From JANOMH01 sp031422295 (GTDB lineage: Bacteria > Pseudomonadota > Alphaproteobacteria > Rhodobacterales > Rhodobacteraceae), in contig JANOQM010000034.1 of the NCBI GenBank assembly GCA_031422295.1, forward strand, positions 1 through 25,152: a stretch of DNA of 25,152 nt. The letters are read 5' to 3'. The notes beneath the pieces were generated by a model, which saw nothing but the letters and a program-made list of their open reading frames with translations, was not told the origin of the DNA and did not search any database. Shown in pieces: positions 1 through 7,133 of the stretch. Position 1 is the stretch's first letter. The number at the start of each line of letters is the position of its first letter. Both the position numbers and the translations under genes were made by a program.

Positions 1-8
1 GCCCTACA

Positions 9-707
9 TCAATTCCCTGTCGCGGACGACAAATCCAAAGATACGCCCGGCCCCATGGTCGAGCTTATGGCGATCTTTTTCATGTACGTTCCCTTGGCCC
101 CGGTCGGACGCGCCTTGGACACGGCATCGACAAAAGCCAGAATGTTCTCTTCCAGCTTTTTCGCATCAAACGACGCCTTGCCGATTCCGGCATGGATCAC
201 GCCAGCCTTTTCAGCCTTGAACTGCACCTGGCCGCCCTTGGCCTCGGTCACAGCTTTGGCGACATCCATGGTCACGGTGCCGATCTTTGGGTTCGGCATC
301 AGGTTGCGGGGACCGAGGATTTTGCCCAGACGGCCGACAACCGGCATCAGATCCGGAGTGGCGATGCAGCGGTCAAAGTCGATCTTGCCGCTCTGAATCG
401 CTTCCATCAGGTCCTCGGCACCAACGATATCCGCACCGGCAGCTTTGGCTTCATCAGCCTTTGCGCCACGGGCGAACACGGCGACGCGGACGACTTTGCC
501 AGTGCCATTGGGCAGGTTGACCGTGCCACGGACCATCTGGTCCGCGTGACGGGGGTCAACACCCAGGTTCATCGCAATCTCGACGGTTTCGTCGAATTTC
601 GATGTGGCATTGGCTTTGACCAGTGCAACAGCTTCGGTGACTTTCAACAGCGCTTTGCCAGCGAATGCTTCACGGGCCGAACGGGTACGTTTTCCAAGCT
701 TGGCCAT
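9..707 (-). CDS. rplA: 50S ribosomal protein L1
   Basis: This 232-residue protein is L1, which binds 23S rRNA at the L1 stalk. In many bacteria it also represses its own L11-L1 mRNA. It opens MAKLGKRTRS, and the central GRLGKILGPRNLMPNPKIGT stretch (about residues 126-145) is the L1 signature. The C-terminal YMKKIAISSTMGPG is also typical, and the length matches the family. The gene lies 2 bases downstream of rplK, so the two are co-transcribed. The stop codon is only 8 bases from the window edge, so rplJ, rplL and rpoB, which often follow, cannot be seen. The family call is certain. Confidence 0.98.
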   Translation of the reverse strand: MAKLGKRTRSAREAFAGKALLKVTEAVALVKANATSKFDETVEIAMNLGVDPRHADQMVRGTVNLPNGTGKVVRVAVFARGAKADEAKAAGADIVGAEDLMEAIQSGKIDFDRCIATPDLMPVVGRLGKILGPRNLMPNPKIGTVTMDVAKAVTEAKGGQVQFKAEKAGVIHAGIGKASFDAKKLEENILAFVDAVSKARPTGAKGTYMKKIAISSTMGPGVSLDLSSATGN

Positions 708-709
708 GA

Positions 710-1162
710 TTACCCCTTCACCTCGATACCCATCGACTTTGCAGAGCCGATGATGGTTTGCATCGCGCCGTCGATGTCGATGGCGTTCAGATCGCGCATT
801 TTAGCTAGGGCGATTTCACGCACCTGGGCCAAAGTCACCGAACCAGCGATTTCCTTGCCCGGCTTGACCGATGCCTTGGGGCGGTTCCGCTTGCCAACCG
901 GCTTCAACCCTGCCGCTTTTTTCAGGTAGAACGACGCGGGCGACGTTTTGATGTCGAGCGTGAAAGACTTGTCCTGATAATACGTAATGATCACCGGGGT
1001 CGGCGCACCCGGCTCCATATCTGCGGTCCGGGCGTTGAACGCCTTGCAGAATTCCATGATGTTGATGCCGCGCTGGCCCAATGCGGGGCCGACCGGCGGG
1101 GATGGGTTGGCTTGCCCGGCTTTCACCTGCAGCTTGAGCGAACCGATTACTTTCTTGGCCAT
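710..1162 (-). CDS. rplK: 50S ribosomal protein L11
   Basis: L11 is a 23S rRNA-binding protein of the GTPase-associated centre. The 150-residue product begins MAKKVIGSLKLQVKAGQANP and continues with the PPVGPALGQRGINIMEFCK signature (about residues 22-40). It ends with a C-terminal rRNA-binding domain, and is slightly longer than E. coli L11. The start is fixed by AAGGAG on the minus strand about 8 bases upstream of the ATG. A 6-bp GC hairpin lies about 20 bases upstream of the start. The gene is followed immediately by rplA. Confidence 0.98.
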   Translation of the reverse strand: MAKKVIGSLKLQVKAGQANPSPPVGPALGQRGINIMEFCKAFNARTADMEPGAPTPVIITYYQDKSFTLDIKTSPASFYLKKAAGLKPVGKRNRPKASVKPGKEIAGSVTLAQVREIALAKMRDLNAIDIDGAMQTIIGSAKSMGIEVKG

Positions 1163-1181
1163 CTGGCCTCTCCTTATTTGC

Positions 1182-1198
1182 GGCGGGACAAGCCCGCC
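1182..1198 (-). promoter_or_regulatory. hairpin just upstream of rplK start
   Basis: GGCGGG and CCCGCC form a perfect 6-bp stem around a 5-base loop. In the mRNA it lies 20 bases before the rplK start and next to its AAGGAG ribosome-binding site. L1 autoregulates the L11-L1 operon by binding the rplK leader in E. coli. This hairpin is a candidate part of such a site, but I cannot match it to the known L1 target structure. Confidence 0.35.
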
Positions 1199-1284
1199 AT
1201 ACCCAACTCTCTATCCCGACGCGCCGGGGCAGAGCCTCTTGTTGCGTGGTCCGGTTTTGGCACCGCGGTGCCGCCGCCTCCCAC

Positions 1285-1306
1285 GGACCCCCAAACCTTG
1301 GGGGCC
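1285..1306 (-). terminator. strong hairpin after nusG stop (attenuator-like)
   Basis: CCCCCAA (1288-1294) pairs with TTGGGGG (1298-1304) around a 3-base loop, and flanking GG/CC can extend the stem past a bulge. It begins 7 bases after the nusG stop codon. No U-tract follows, so it is not a classical intrinsic terminator. It could partly terminate transcription, stabilise the nusG 3' end, or be a processing site between nusG and rplK. Confidence 0.45.
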
Positions 1307-1312
1307 GTCACA

Positions 1313-1846
1313 TCAGGATTGCTTGGCAACCTGCGTGAATTCCAGTTCGACCGCTGTGGCGCGGCCAAAGATCGACACCATGACCTTGAGGCGCGCATGC
1401 TCTTCGTCGACTTCCTCGACCATGCCTTCGAAATCCTCGAACGGGCCATCAGAAATTTTGATCTTTTCGCCAATTTCGAAATGGATCAGCGTGCGCGGGC
1501 TGTCTTCGCCTTCTTGCACGCGACCCAGAATGGCGGTCACTTCAGCGTCGCGCATCGGCATCGGGCGGCCTTGCGGGCCCAAAAACCCGGTGACACGATT
1601 AATCTGGCTGATCAAGTGATAGCCTTCGTCAGACATCTCCATATGCACCAACACGTAGCCCGGCATGAAACGCCGCTCGGCCTGTATCTTTTTGCCACGC
1701 CGGATTTCGATCACTTCTTCGGTCGGGACCAAGACTTCGTCGATCTGGGCCTCTAGCCCCTGTTCGATGACTTTGGTTCTGATCTGTTCGGCAATCTTCT
1801 TCTCGAAGTTCGAGAGAACCGAAACCGAATACCACCGCTTCGCCAT
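1313..1846 (-). CDS. nusG: transcription termination/antitermination factor NusG
   Basis: NusG binds RNA polymerase and couples it to Rho or the ribosome. The 177-residue product starts MAKRWYSVSVLSNFEKKIAE, which is the NGN domain. GYVLVHMEMSDEGYHLI follows near residues 63-79, and a C-terminal KOW domain contains KIKISDGPFEDFEGMVEEVD. I chose the internal ATG at 1846 over the upstream GTG at 1876, because every NusG of this type starts at MAKRWY and the extra residues (MVSCGKVTGK) have no family counterpart. It lies in the secE-nusG-rplK-rplA gene order. Confidence 0.96.
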   Translation of the reverse strand: MAKRWYSVSVLSNFEKKIAEQIRTKVIEQGLEAQIDEVLVPTEEVIEIRRGKKIQAERRFMPGYVLVHMEMSDEGYHLISQINRVTGFLGPQGRPMPMRDAEVTAILGRVQEGEDSPRTLIHFEIGEKIKISDGPFEDFEGMVEEVDEEHARLKVMVSIFGRATAVELEFTQVAKQS

Positions 1847-1923
1847 CTTGCCCGTCACCTTGCCACAACTGACCATTCGGCCAGAAATTCTTTGATTTTC
1901 CGTGTGTTAGCCACCCGACATTC

Positions 1924-1958
1924 CGAAAAGAAAAGCGGCGCGCAACTTGATTCGCCGC
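1924..1958 (-). terminator. intrinsic terminator-like hairpin between secE and nusG
   Basis: Read on the minus strand, GCGGCG (1958-1953) pairs with CGCCGC (1940-1935). The stem is followed directly by TTTTCTTTTC. A 6-bp all-GC stem plus U-rich tail fits a Rho-independent terminator or attenuator. It would separate secE from nusG and imply a nusG promoter inside 1847-1923, which I cannot pinpoint. Confidence 0.5.
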
Positions 1959-2034
1959 ACGCCATCCCGGAAACATTGGCGCTATTACCGCCCACGCGTA
2001 CCAATATCAAGGGCTTGGGGTCGGCTTTCTCGTC

Positions 2035-2235
2035 TTACGACATAAAGTAAGCGAGACCATTGTTCAGCGCGGACCGGATACCAAAATCGACGATCGAAAA
2101 GAATATGGCCAACACGGTGGCCATAACCAGAACCATGATCGTGGTCAGCACAACTTCGCGCCGGGTCGGCCAAACCACCTTGGACACTTCGGACCGGACT
2201 TGCTGAATGAACTGAATAGGGTTGGTGCGAGCCAT
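2035..2235 (-). CDS. secE: preprotein translocase subunit SecE
   Basis: SecE is the small membrane subunit that clamps SecY in the Sec translocon. The 66-residue form MARTNPIQFIQQVRSEVSKV continues with VWPTRREVVLTTIMVLVMAT, the conserved amphipathic helix (WPTR.E...T..V) and the start of a single transmembrane helix of about 20 residues. The ATG at 2235 is preferred over one 30 bases upstream because alphaproteobacterial SecE starts close to this MA.TNP segment. The gene precedes nusG, as in most bacteria. Confidence 0.95.
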   Translation of the reverse strand: MARTNPIQFIQQVRSEVSKVVWPTRREVVLTTIMVLVMATVLAIFFSIVDFGIRSALNNGLAYFMS

Positions 2236-2320
2236 CGGGTATCCTTTTGCGTATCGGGGCGACATACGGGGTCAGGCGGGGGATTTCAAGACTTGCTTGT
2301 GCCCCCCTGCCTTCCCATCC

Positions 2321-2440
2321 CTACATCAGACGCCAGATCTGGTAGCCGGCCACTAGCGAAATCAGCACCCCAACGGCCACCATCAACTGGTGTGCGGGCA
2401 TCATGCGGGTGACATATCCGGCCGCCAGACACACGCTTGC
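2321..2440 (-). pseudogene. 3' remnant of a membrane protein gene, possibly TauE/SafE-type
   Basis: In a frame different from the Rrf2 fragment that precedes it, the minus strand reads LAAGYVTRMMPAHQLMVAVG followed by VLISLVAGYQIWRLM and a stop. One hydrophobic helix plus a basic tail resembles the C-terminus of a multi-pass permease such as the TauE/SafE family. No start or earlier helices remain. The frame closes at a stop at 2444-2446, and the sequence upstream belongs to an Rrf2 gene. The permease family is a guess; that it is a coding 3' end is more secure. Confidence 0.45.
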
Positions 2441-2600
2441 CAATCACCCAGCCGCGCAGGCGCAGGTCAGACAAAATCTGTTCCAGAAATTTGCGCAAGA
2501 TAGCCTTGCCTTCGGCGATTTCCGTCACCGTTGCCGAACCTTCGGCGGCTGCAAGAAACAGCATGGCATGCAACGCATAGCGGGCTTTTTGGGTGAGCAT
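2421..2600 (-). pseudogene. Rrf2-family transcriptional regulator, 5' fragment
   Basis: The first 60 codons, MLTQKARYALHAMLFLAAAE through ILSDLRLRGWVIGKRVSGG, match the winged-helix N-terminal half of Rrf2/IscR/NsrR-type regulators. These usually read KARYAL..L..LA, then A.......P..FLE.IL..L...G.V.S.RG..GGY. The usual proline before RKFLEQ is leucine here. After residue 60 the frame runs into unrelated sequence, and the sensor half (family length about 140-160 residues) is missing. This is a broken gene fused to another gene's 3' end. Confidence 0.75.
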
Positions 2601-2664
2601 GGTTGTTGTGTAACATGTGCAAAACAGAAGGCAAACGCGCAGGACCCCGCGATTGAGCCAAGCC

Positions 2665-2711
2665 TTGACAACGCTGACGCCAGATGTTCCGTTTAGTAAC
2701 TAATGAGTTAC
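2665..2711 (+). promoter_or_regulatory. promoter -35 and palindromic operator (site A)
   Basis: A perfect TTGACA lies at 2665-2670. At 2696-2711 stands GTAACTAATGAGTTAC, a perfect 6-4-6 inverted repeat placed where the -10/+1 region should be. The same 16-bp layout recurs at 8058-8073 and 15383-15398, and in weaker form at 15291-15306 and 3985-4000. Location over the promoter core implies repression. The TetR protein encoded at 3246-3887 is the obvious candidate ligand-responsive binder. Confidence 0.7.
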
Positions 2712-2746
2712 ATAAATGCCGCCTATGTCGCGGGTCGGAAGGCTGT

Positions 2747-2776
2747 CGGGCAGGTAAGAAACGGGCAGGTAAGAAA
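2747..2776 (+). repeat. 15-bp perfect tandem duplication
   Basis: CGGGCAGGTAAGAAA occurs twice in immediate succession (2747-2761 and 2762-2776), in the leader between operator site A and the GlcG-like gene. Both copies are exact, so the duplication is recent or maintained. Confidence 0.9.
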
Positions 2777-2820
2777 TTGAACGCCGTCCTCCGCGTGAGC
2801 CCAATGATGAAGGCAAACCA

Positions 2821-3249
2821 ATGATCCGTACGCAGGCCCTGCTTACATCGGCCACAGCCCTGATAATCGTTCAGGCAGCAATTGCCCATGCAATGACCCG
2901 GCACTGGTTGATTTGCGCCACGGTTGTTGACCCATGGGGTGTGCCTTTGGCGTTGCAACGGATGGATAGCGTGGCCCCGCCAGTTGTCGAATTTGCTTTG
3001 GATAAGGCCTACACTGCGGCTACGCTGAAACGGTCGACCAAGGCTTTCTTCGAACAATTGGAATTAGAACCGGCCACCCGGCTTGGGCTGGTAAATCGGA
3101 CGCGACTTTTGGTCTGGGGTGGCGGCCTGCCGATCTTTCACGCGGGGCAGATTGTTGGCGCAGTCGGTGTGTCGGGGGTAAAGGATTTTCAAGATATTGA
3201 ATGCGCCGAGGTCGCGGTAAAAGCCGCCGGACTTGACTGGTCTGCCTAA
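2821..3249 (+). CDS. GlcG/HbpS-like protein (haem-degrading domain family)
   Basis: The 142-residue protein fits the GlcG/HbpS family (PF03928). It has an N-terminal helix (ALLTSATALIIVQAAIAHAM), then CATVVDPWGVPLALQRMDSV, a helix with DKAYTAATLKRST, and the Gly-rich GGGLPIFHAGQIVGAVGVSG (about residues 99-118). Members are cytosolic or secreted, form oligomers and sometimes bind haem. In catabolic operons such as glc their role is unclear. The N-terminus is not a clear signal peptide. AAGGC lies 6 bases before the ATG. The gene has its own promoter with operator site A and ends tail-to-tail with tetR, overlapping it by 4 bases. Family confident, function unknown. Confidence 0.8.
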   Translation: MIRTQALLTSATALIIVQAAIAHAMTRHWLICATVVDPWGVPLALQRMDSVAPPVVEFALDKAYTAATLKRSTKAFFEQLELEPATRLGLVNRTRLLVWGGGLPIFHAGQIVGAVGVSGVKDFQDIECAEVAVKAAGLDWSA

Positions 3250-3887
3250 GTAGCAACTAAGCGTAACACCGTGTCGATATTAAATAAAAGCCGCTCTTCA
3301 AGGGCGTCTTTAGCCATAAAATCACGCTCAAACACGATGGACCCGGTGAACCGGTTGGTGAGGTAGTAGTATCCAATGGCTGCAATCGTGATGTTGAGTT
3401 GAACCGGATCGATCCCAGTGCGAAAGACGCCTGCCTGAACGCCCCGGTCCAACAACCCGGCCATGCCATCAACATAACGACGGTTGTAAATCTTGACCGC
3501 CTCTGACGCCTTGAGATGCTTAGCACGGTGCAGGTTTTCGCTGTTGACCAGTGTAATAAATTCGGGGTTCTTCAGGAAGTACCCCCAAATAAACCGGACC
3601 ATTTTTTCCAGCGCCGCCTTGGGGTCGAGGTGATCCAGTTGCAGTGCCTGTTCGGCTGATCGAAAATCTATGTAGGCGTCTTCGACCACGGTCTGAAACA
3701 GCCCCTCTTTGCTGCCGAAATAGTGGTAGATCATCCGCTTGTTCGCCTTGGCCTGGTCCGCGATGACATCGACCCGCGCACCGCCCAAACCACTGGTGGC
3801 AAATTCTTTTTTGGCTGCAGCCAAGATGCGGGCGCGGGTTGCTTCTGCGTCGCGGATGCGCGGCTTTGGGGCGCTGTCGTCAGCCAT
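3246..3887 (-). CDS. TetR-family transcriptional regulator
   Basis: The 213-residue protein has a TetR HTH domain near residues 13-65: TRARILAAAKKEFATSGLGG, then VDVIADQAKANKRMIYHYFG, then SKEGLFQTVVEDAY. An all-helical ligand domain follows, ending in YYYLTNRFTGSIVFERDFMA, a pattern seen in the RutR/NicS-like branch. It is divergent from the aldehyde dehydrogenase across 147 bases. It is the only intact transcriptional repressor in the catabolic region, so it is the best candidate for the GTAACT-N4-AGTTAC operators. That link is inference. The inducer is unknown. CAGGGA lies about 9 bases before the ATG. Confidence 0.93.
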   Translation of the reverse strand: MADDSAPKPRIRDAEATRARILAAAKKEFATSGLGGARVDVIADQAKANKRMIYHYFGSKEGLFQTVVEDAYIDFRSAEQALQLDHLDPKAALEKMVRFIWGYFLKNPEFITLVNSENLHRAKHLKASEAVKIYNRRYVDGMAGLLDRGVQAGVFRTGIDPVQLNITIAAIGYYYLTNRFTGSIVFERDFMAKDALEERLLFNIDTVLRLVAT

Positions 3888-3961
3888 CTATGTCAATCCC
3901 TGCCCTTATTACCAACCTGCATAGGCCATCAGCTTGGATAAATGAAGGGCCCAGTACCGGG

Positions 3962-4012
3962 TTGACATTTCGGCAATTAACGAAGTAACCAGATAGTGCG
4001 TTATTTGTAACT
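3962..4012 (+). promoter_or_regulatory. aldehyde dehydrogenase promoter with operator half-sites (site E)
   Basis: TTGACA stands at 3962-3967. GTAACC-AGAT-AGTGCG (3985-4000) keeps the left arm and N4 spacing of the shared operator, but the right arm is degenerate. A second left-type half-site, GTAACT, lies at 4007-4012, exactly 22 bases (two helical turns) after the first. This lies between divergent tetR and the aldehyde dehydrogenase gene and could control both. Confidence 0.5.
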
Positions 4013-4034
4013 TCATGACCAAGGACTACCCAAG

Positions 4035-5531
4035 ATGGATGCCAACTTGCCGCACATGTTTCCGCCCGCCACGCCTCGTGAATTCGGCTTTTTCATTGAC
4101 GGCGCGTTCATTCCGGCTGGCGACCGCCCCAAGTTCAATCGCTCGTCTCCCGCGCATGGGACGCCGGTGACCATCATTCCGAAATGCACACCTGCGGATC
4201 TGGATCTTGCCGTCAGCGCCGCCCGACAGGCGTTCAACGACCGGCGCTGGTCTGGCCTTAGTGGTGGTGACCGGGCCGCTGTTCTGCTACGCGCGGCAGG
4301 CATTATCCGCGACCGCAAAAACGAGCTGGCCTATTGGGAAACGTTAGAAAACGGCAAACCCATCGCGCAAGCAAAAGGCGAGATCGACGGATGCATTGCC
4401 TGCTTTGAACATGCGGCAGGCACGGCACGGGCGTTGCATGGCGACGCTTTCAACAATCTTGGTGACGGCATGATGGGGCTGGTTACCCGCGAACCTATCG
4501 GGGTTGTCGGAATCATAACGCCATGGAATTTTCCGTTTCTGATCTTGTGTGAACGGGTCCCGTTCATTTTGGCGTCAGGCTGCACTATTGTTACCAAACC
4601 CAGCGAAGTGACCTCTGCCACCACGCTGCTATTGGCCGAAATCCTGACCGAAGCTGGGCTACCTGCGGGCTGCTATAACGTTGTCACCGGATCAGGCAGC
4701 ACTATCGGGCAGGCAATGGCCGAACATCTGGATATCGACATGCTGTCGTTTACTGGCTCCACAGCCGTCGGCAGGTCGATACTGTCGGCAGCGGGCGGCA
4801 ATTTCAAGAAGCTCGGGCTGGAACTGGGCGGCAAGAACCCGCAGATTGTCTTTGCCGATGCCGACCTTGATGATGCGGCGGATGGCGTGGTCTTTGGCAT
4901 CGTGTTCAATTCCGGGCAATGCTGTGTGTCTGGCAGCAGATTGATTGTCGAAAGGTCGGTCGCAGCCGCGTTCGAACTGAAACTTGCGGCGAAAATGGCC
5001 CGCATCCGGATCGGTGATCCGCTTGATCCGATGACCCAAGCTGGCGCGATTACCACTTCTGCCCAAAACGACACGATCCTGCGCTATATCGCTCTTGGGC
5101 AGGCCGAAGGAGCGCGCTTGGTCTGTGGCGGTCAGAGTATAGCAGGTTCAGGTCAATTCATCGCACCAACCATCTTTGCCGATGTCACCCCTGACATGAC
5201 CATTGCGCGCGATGAAATCTTTGGCCCCGTGCTGTGCATCATGGCATTTGACACCATCGAACAGGCTATCGCCTTGGCCAATGATACGGTTTACGGTCTT
5301 GCTGCCAGCGTCTGGTCCAAAAACATCGACACCGCACTAACTGTCACCCGCCGGGTTCAGGCGGGCCGGTTCTGGGTCAATACGACCCTTGCGGGCGGTC
5401 CGGAACTGCCCATTGGCGGGTTCAAACAATCGGGCTGGGGGCGCGAGGCTGGCGTGGCTGGCGTCGAGGAATACACACAGATAAAGTCCACCCATATAGC
5501 TATTGGCAAGCGGTCACACTGGGTGGATTAA
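4035..5531 (+). CDS. NAD(P)-dependent aldehyde dehydrogenase
   Basis: This 498-residue enzyme oxidises an aldehyde to a carboxylic acid and belongs to the ALDH superfamily. Visible residues are TPWNFP with N165, general base E263 in LELGGK, and nucleophile C297 in FNSGQCCVSGSR. The 34-residue spacing between E263 and C297 matches ALDH2. FGPVLCIMAF and GGFKQSGWGREAG complete the fold. AAGGA lies 9 bases before the ATG. Its stop overlaps the next gene's ATG by one base (TAATG), so the GMC oxidoreductase probably supplies its aldehyde. It resembles betaine-aldehyde and gamma-aminobutyraldehyde-type ALDHs, but no betaine genes are nearby, so the substrate is open. Confidence 0.94.
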   Translation: MDANLPHMFPPATPREFGFFIDGAFIPAGDRPKFNRSSPAHGTPVTIIPKCTPADLDLAVSAARQAFNDRRWSGLSGGDRAAVLLRAAGIIRDRKNELAYWETLENGKPIAQAKGEIDGCIACFEHAAGTARALHGDAFNNLGDGMMGLVTREPIGVVGIITPWNFPFLILCERVPFILASGCTIVTKPSEVTSATTLLLAEILTEAGLPAGCYNVVTGSGSTIGQAMAEHLDIDMLSFTGSTAVGRSILSAAGGNFKKLGLELGGKNPQIVFADADLDDAADGVVFGIVFNSGQCCVSGSRLIVERSVAAAFELKLAAKMARIRIGDPLDPMTQAGAITTSAQNDTILRYIALGQAEGARLVCGGQSIAGSGQFIAPTIFADVTPDMTIARDEIFGPVLCIMAFDTIEQAIALANDTVYGLAASVWSKNIDTALTVTRRVQAGRFWVNTTLAGGPELPIGGFKQSGWGREAGVAGVEEYTQIKSTHIAIGKRSHWVD

Positions 5532-7123
5532 TGGCGAAAGGTTATGATTATGTGATCGTCGGCGGCGGGACTGCGGGCTGCGTTCTGGCCGCCCGGCTGT
5601 CAGAAAATCCCGCAGTCCGGGTTTGCCTGATCGAAGCAGGCGGGCGCGACAGCCATCCGCTGATCCATATGCCTATCGGTTTTGCCAAAATGACCTCAGG
5701 TCCGCTGACCTGGGGCCTGACAACTGTGCCGCAACGCCATGCCAACAATCGCGAAATCCCCTATGCGCAGGCCCGGGTACTGGGTGGTGGATCGTCGATA
5801 AATGCCGAGGTATTCACTCGTGGCCATCCCAGCGACTACGATCGCTGGGTCGATGAGGGCGCCTCTGGCTGGGGGTTCAAGGACATTCAGCGTTATTTCC
5901 TGCGGTCCGAAGGTAACGGCATGCTTGCGGGCGAATGGCACGGAACCGACGGCCCCTTGGGCGTATCCAGTATGGATCCTTCCGAAATGACCCGTGCCTA
6001 TATCCGGGCATGTCAGGAAATGGGTATCCCCTATAACCCTGATTTTAACGGGCCGGTTCAGGCGGGCACCGGGGCCTACCAGACCACGACACGGCACAAA
6101 AAACGCTGTTCTGCCGCGACCGCTTATCTGCGACCCGCATTGAAACGGCCCAATCTGATGCTGATTGTCGGCGGTCTGGTGACGCGGGTTCGGTTTGACG
6201 GGCAACGCGCCATCGGTGTGGAGTATTACCAAGGCGGCGAGACAGAACTGATCCGGGCCGAAACCGAAGTCATCGTCACGTCCGGGGCCATCGGTTCACC
6301 CAAACTGATGCTATTGTCCGGCATCGGTCCCGCCGCCGACTTGACCGCCCATGGCATCCCGGTCGTTGCCGACTTGCCCGGCGTCGGGCAAAATCTGACC
6401 GACCATTTTGGCATTGATATCGTGGCCGAACTGAAGCGGCACGAAAGTCTGGATAAATACAATAGACCAGCCCGGATGATTTGGGCCGGACTACAATACC
6501 TGCTATTCAAAACCGGGCCTGTTACGTCGAACCTGGTTGAGGGTGGGGCATTCTGGTTTGCCGATAAATCGGCACCCTGCCCCGACCTGCAGTTTCACTT
6601 TCTGGCTGGGGCCGGGGCAGAGGCGGGGGTGCCCGGCGTACGCAAAGGCGCGTCCGGCATCACACTGAATTCGTATACTCTGCGGCCCAAAAGCCGGGGG
6701 TCGGTTAGGTTAGGGTCGGCTAACCCCAAGGATAAACCCCTGGTAGACCCGAATTATCTGGCCGATCCCGATGATTTGCGGATTGGCATTGAGGGGATTA
6801 AGCATAGTGTTGCGATGTTCAGCCAGCCGTCATTGCAGCACTACATTCGGGCGATCCGGTTTCCTGATGACAGCGTGAAAACCGACGCTGATTACGCAGC
6901 CTTTGCCCGCCAATATGGGCGCACGTCATATCACCCGGTCGGGACCTGCAAAATGGGCACCGACGATATGGCTGTCGTGGACCCGACCCTGCGGGTGCGC
7001 GGGATCGACGGCTTGCGCATCTGCGATTCGTCGATCATGCCCAGCCTTGTGGGGTCTAACACCAATGCACCCACGGTAATGATTGGCGAAAAGGCCGCGG
7101 ATTTGATTCGCGGGAATGCTTAA
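5531..7123 (+). CDS. GMC-family FAD-dependent alcohol dehydrogenase/oxidase
   Basis: The 530-residue protein opens with the FAD-binding motif YDYVIVGGGTAGCVLAARLS and the GMC signature ARVLGGGSSINAEVFTRG. It ends with the catalytic pair H468 (SYHPVGTCKMG) and N512 (GSNTNAPTV), 44 residues apart as in choline oxidase. Family members oxidise primary alcohols such as choline, aliphatic or polyethylene glycol alcohols to aldehydes. It is translationally coupled to the aldehyde dehydrogenase, which suggests an alcohol to aldehyde to acid sequence. It is often auto-annotated as choline dehydrogenase, but the neighbourhood gives no support for choline. Confidence 0.93.
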   Translation: MAKGYDYVIVGGGTAGCVLAARLSENPAVRVCLIEAGGRDSHPLIHMPIGFAKMTSGPLTWGLTTVPQRHANNREIPYAQARVLGGGSSINAEVFTRGHPSDYDRWVDEGASGWGFKDIQRYFLRSEGNGMLAGEWHGTDGPLGVSSMDPSEMTRAYIRACQEMGIPYNPDFNGPVQAGTGAYQTTTRHKKRCSAATAYLRPALKRPNLMLIVGGLVTRVRFDGQRAIGVEYYQGGETELIRAETEVIVTSGAIGSPKLMLLSGIGPAADLTAHGIPVVADLPGVGQNLTDHFGIDIVAELKRHESLDKYNRPARMIWAGLQYLLFKTGPVTSNLVEGGAFWFADKSAPCPDLQFHFLAGAGAEAGVPGVRKGASGITLNSYTLRPKSRGSVRLGSANPKDKPLVDPNYLADPDDLRIGIEGIKHSVAMFSQPSLQHYIRAIRFPDDSVKTDADYAAFARQYGRTSYHPVGTCKMGTDDMAVVDPTLRVRGIDGLRICDSSIMPSLVGSNTNAPTVMIGEKAADLIRGNA

Positions 7124-7133
7124 CCCGGCTGTT

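Noticed and set aside
192..929. Long open frame on the plus strand opposite rplA and rplK
   Set aside because: It is antisense to two certain ribosomal protein genes, spans their junction, and its translation resembles no protein; it is a shadow of high-GC codon usage.
2804..2824. Six-codon upstream ORF overlapping the GlcG-like start
   Set aside because: ATGATGAAGGCAAACCAATGA overlaps the ribosome-binding site by chance; there is no sign of leader-peptide function.
4035..7123. Choline to betaine oxidation (betB-betA) for the ALDH-GMC pair
   Set aside because: The order and families match superficially, but there is no BetI-, BetC- or choline transporter-like gene, and the regulon includes CoA and aldolase enzymes unrelated to betaine synthesis.
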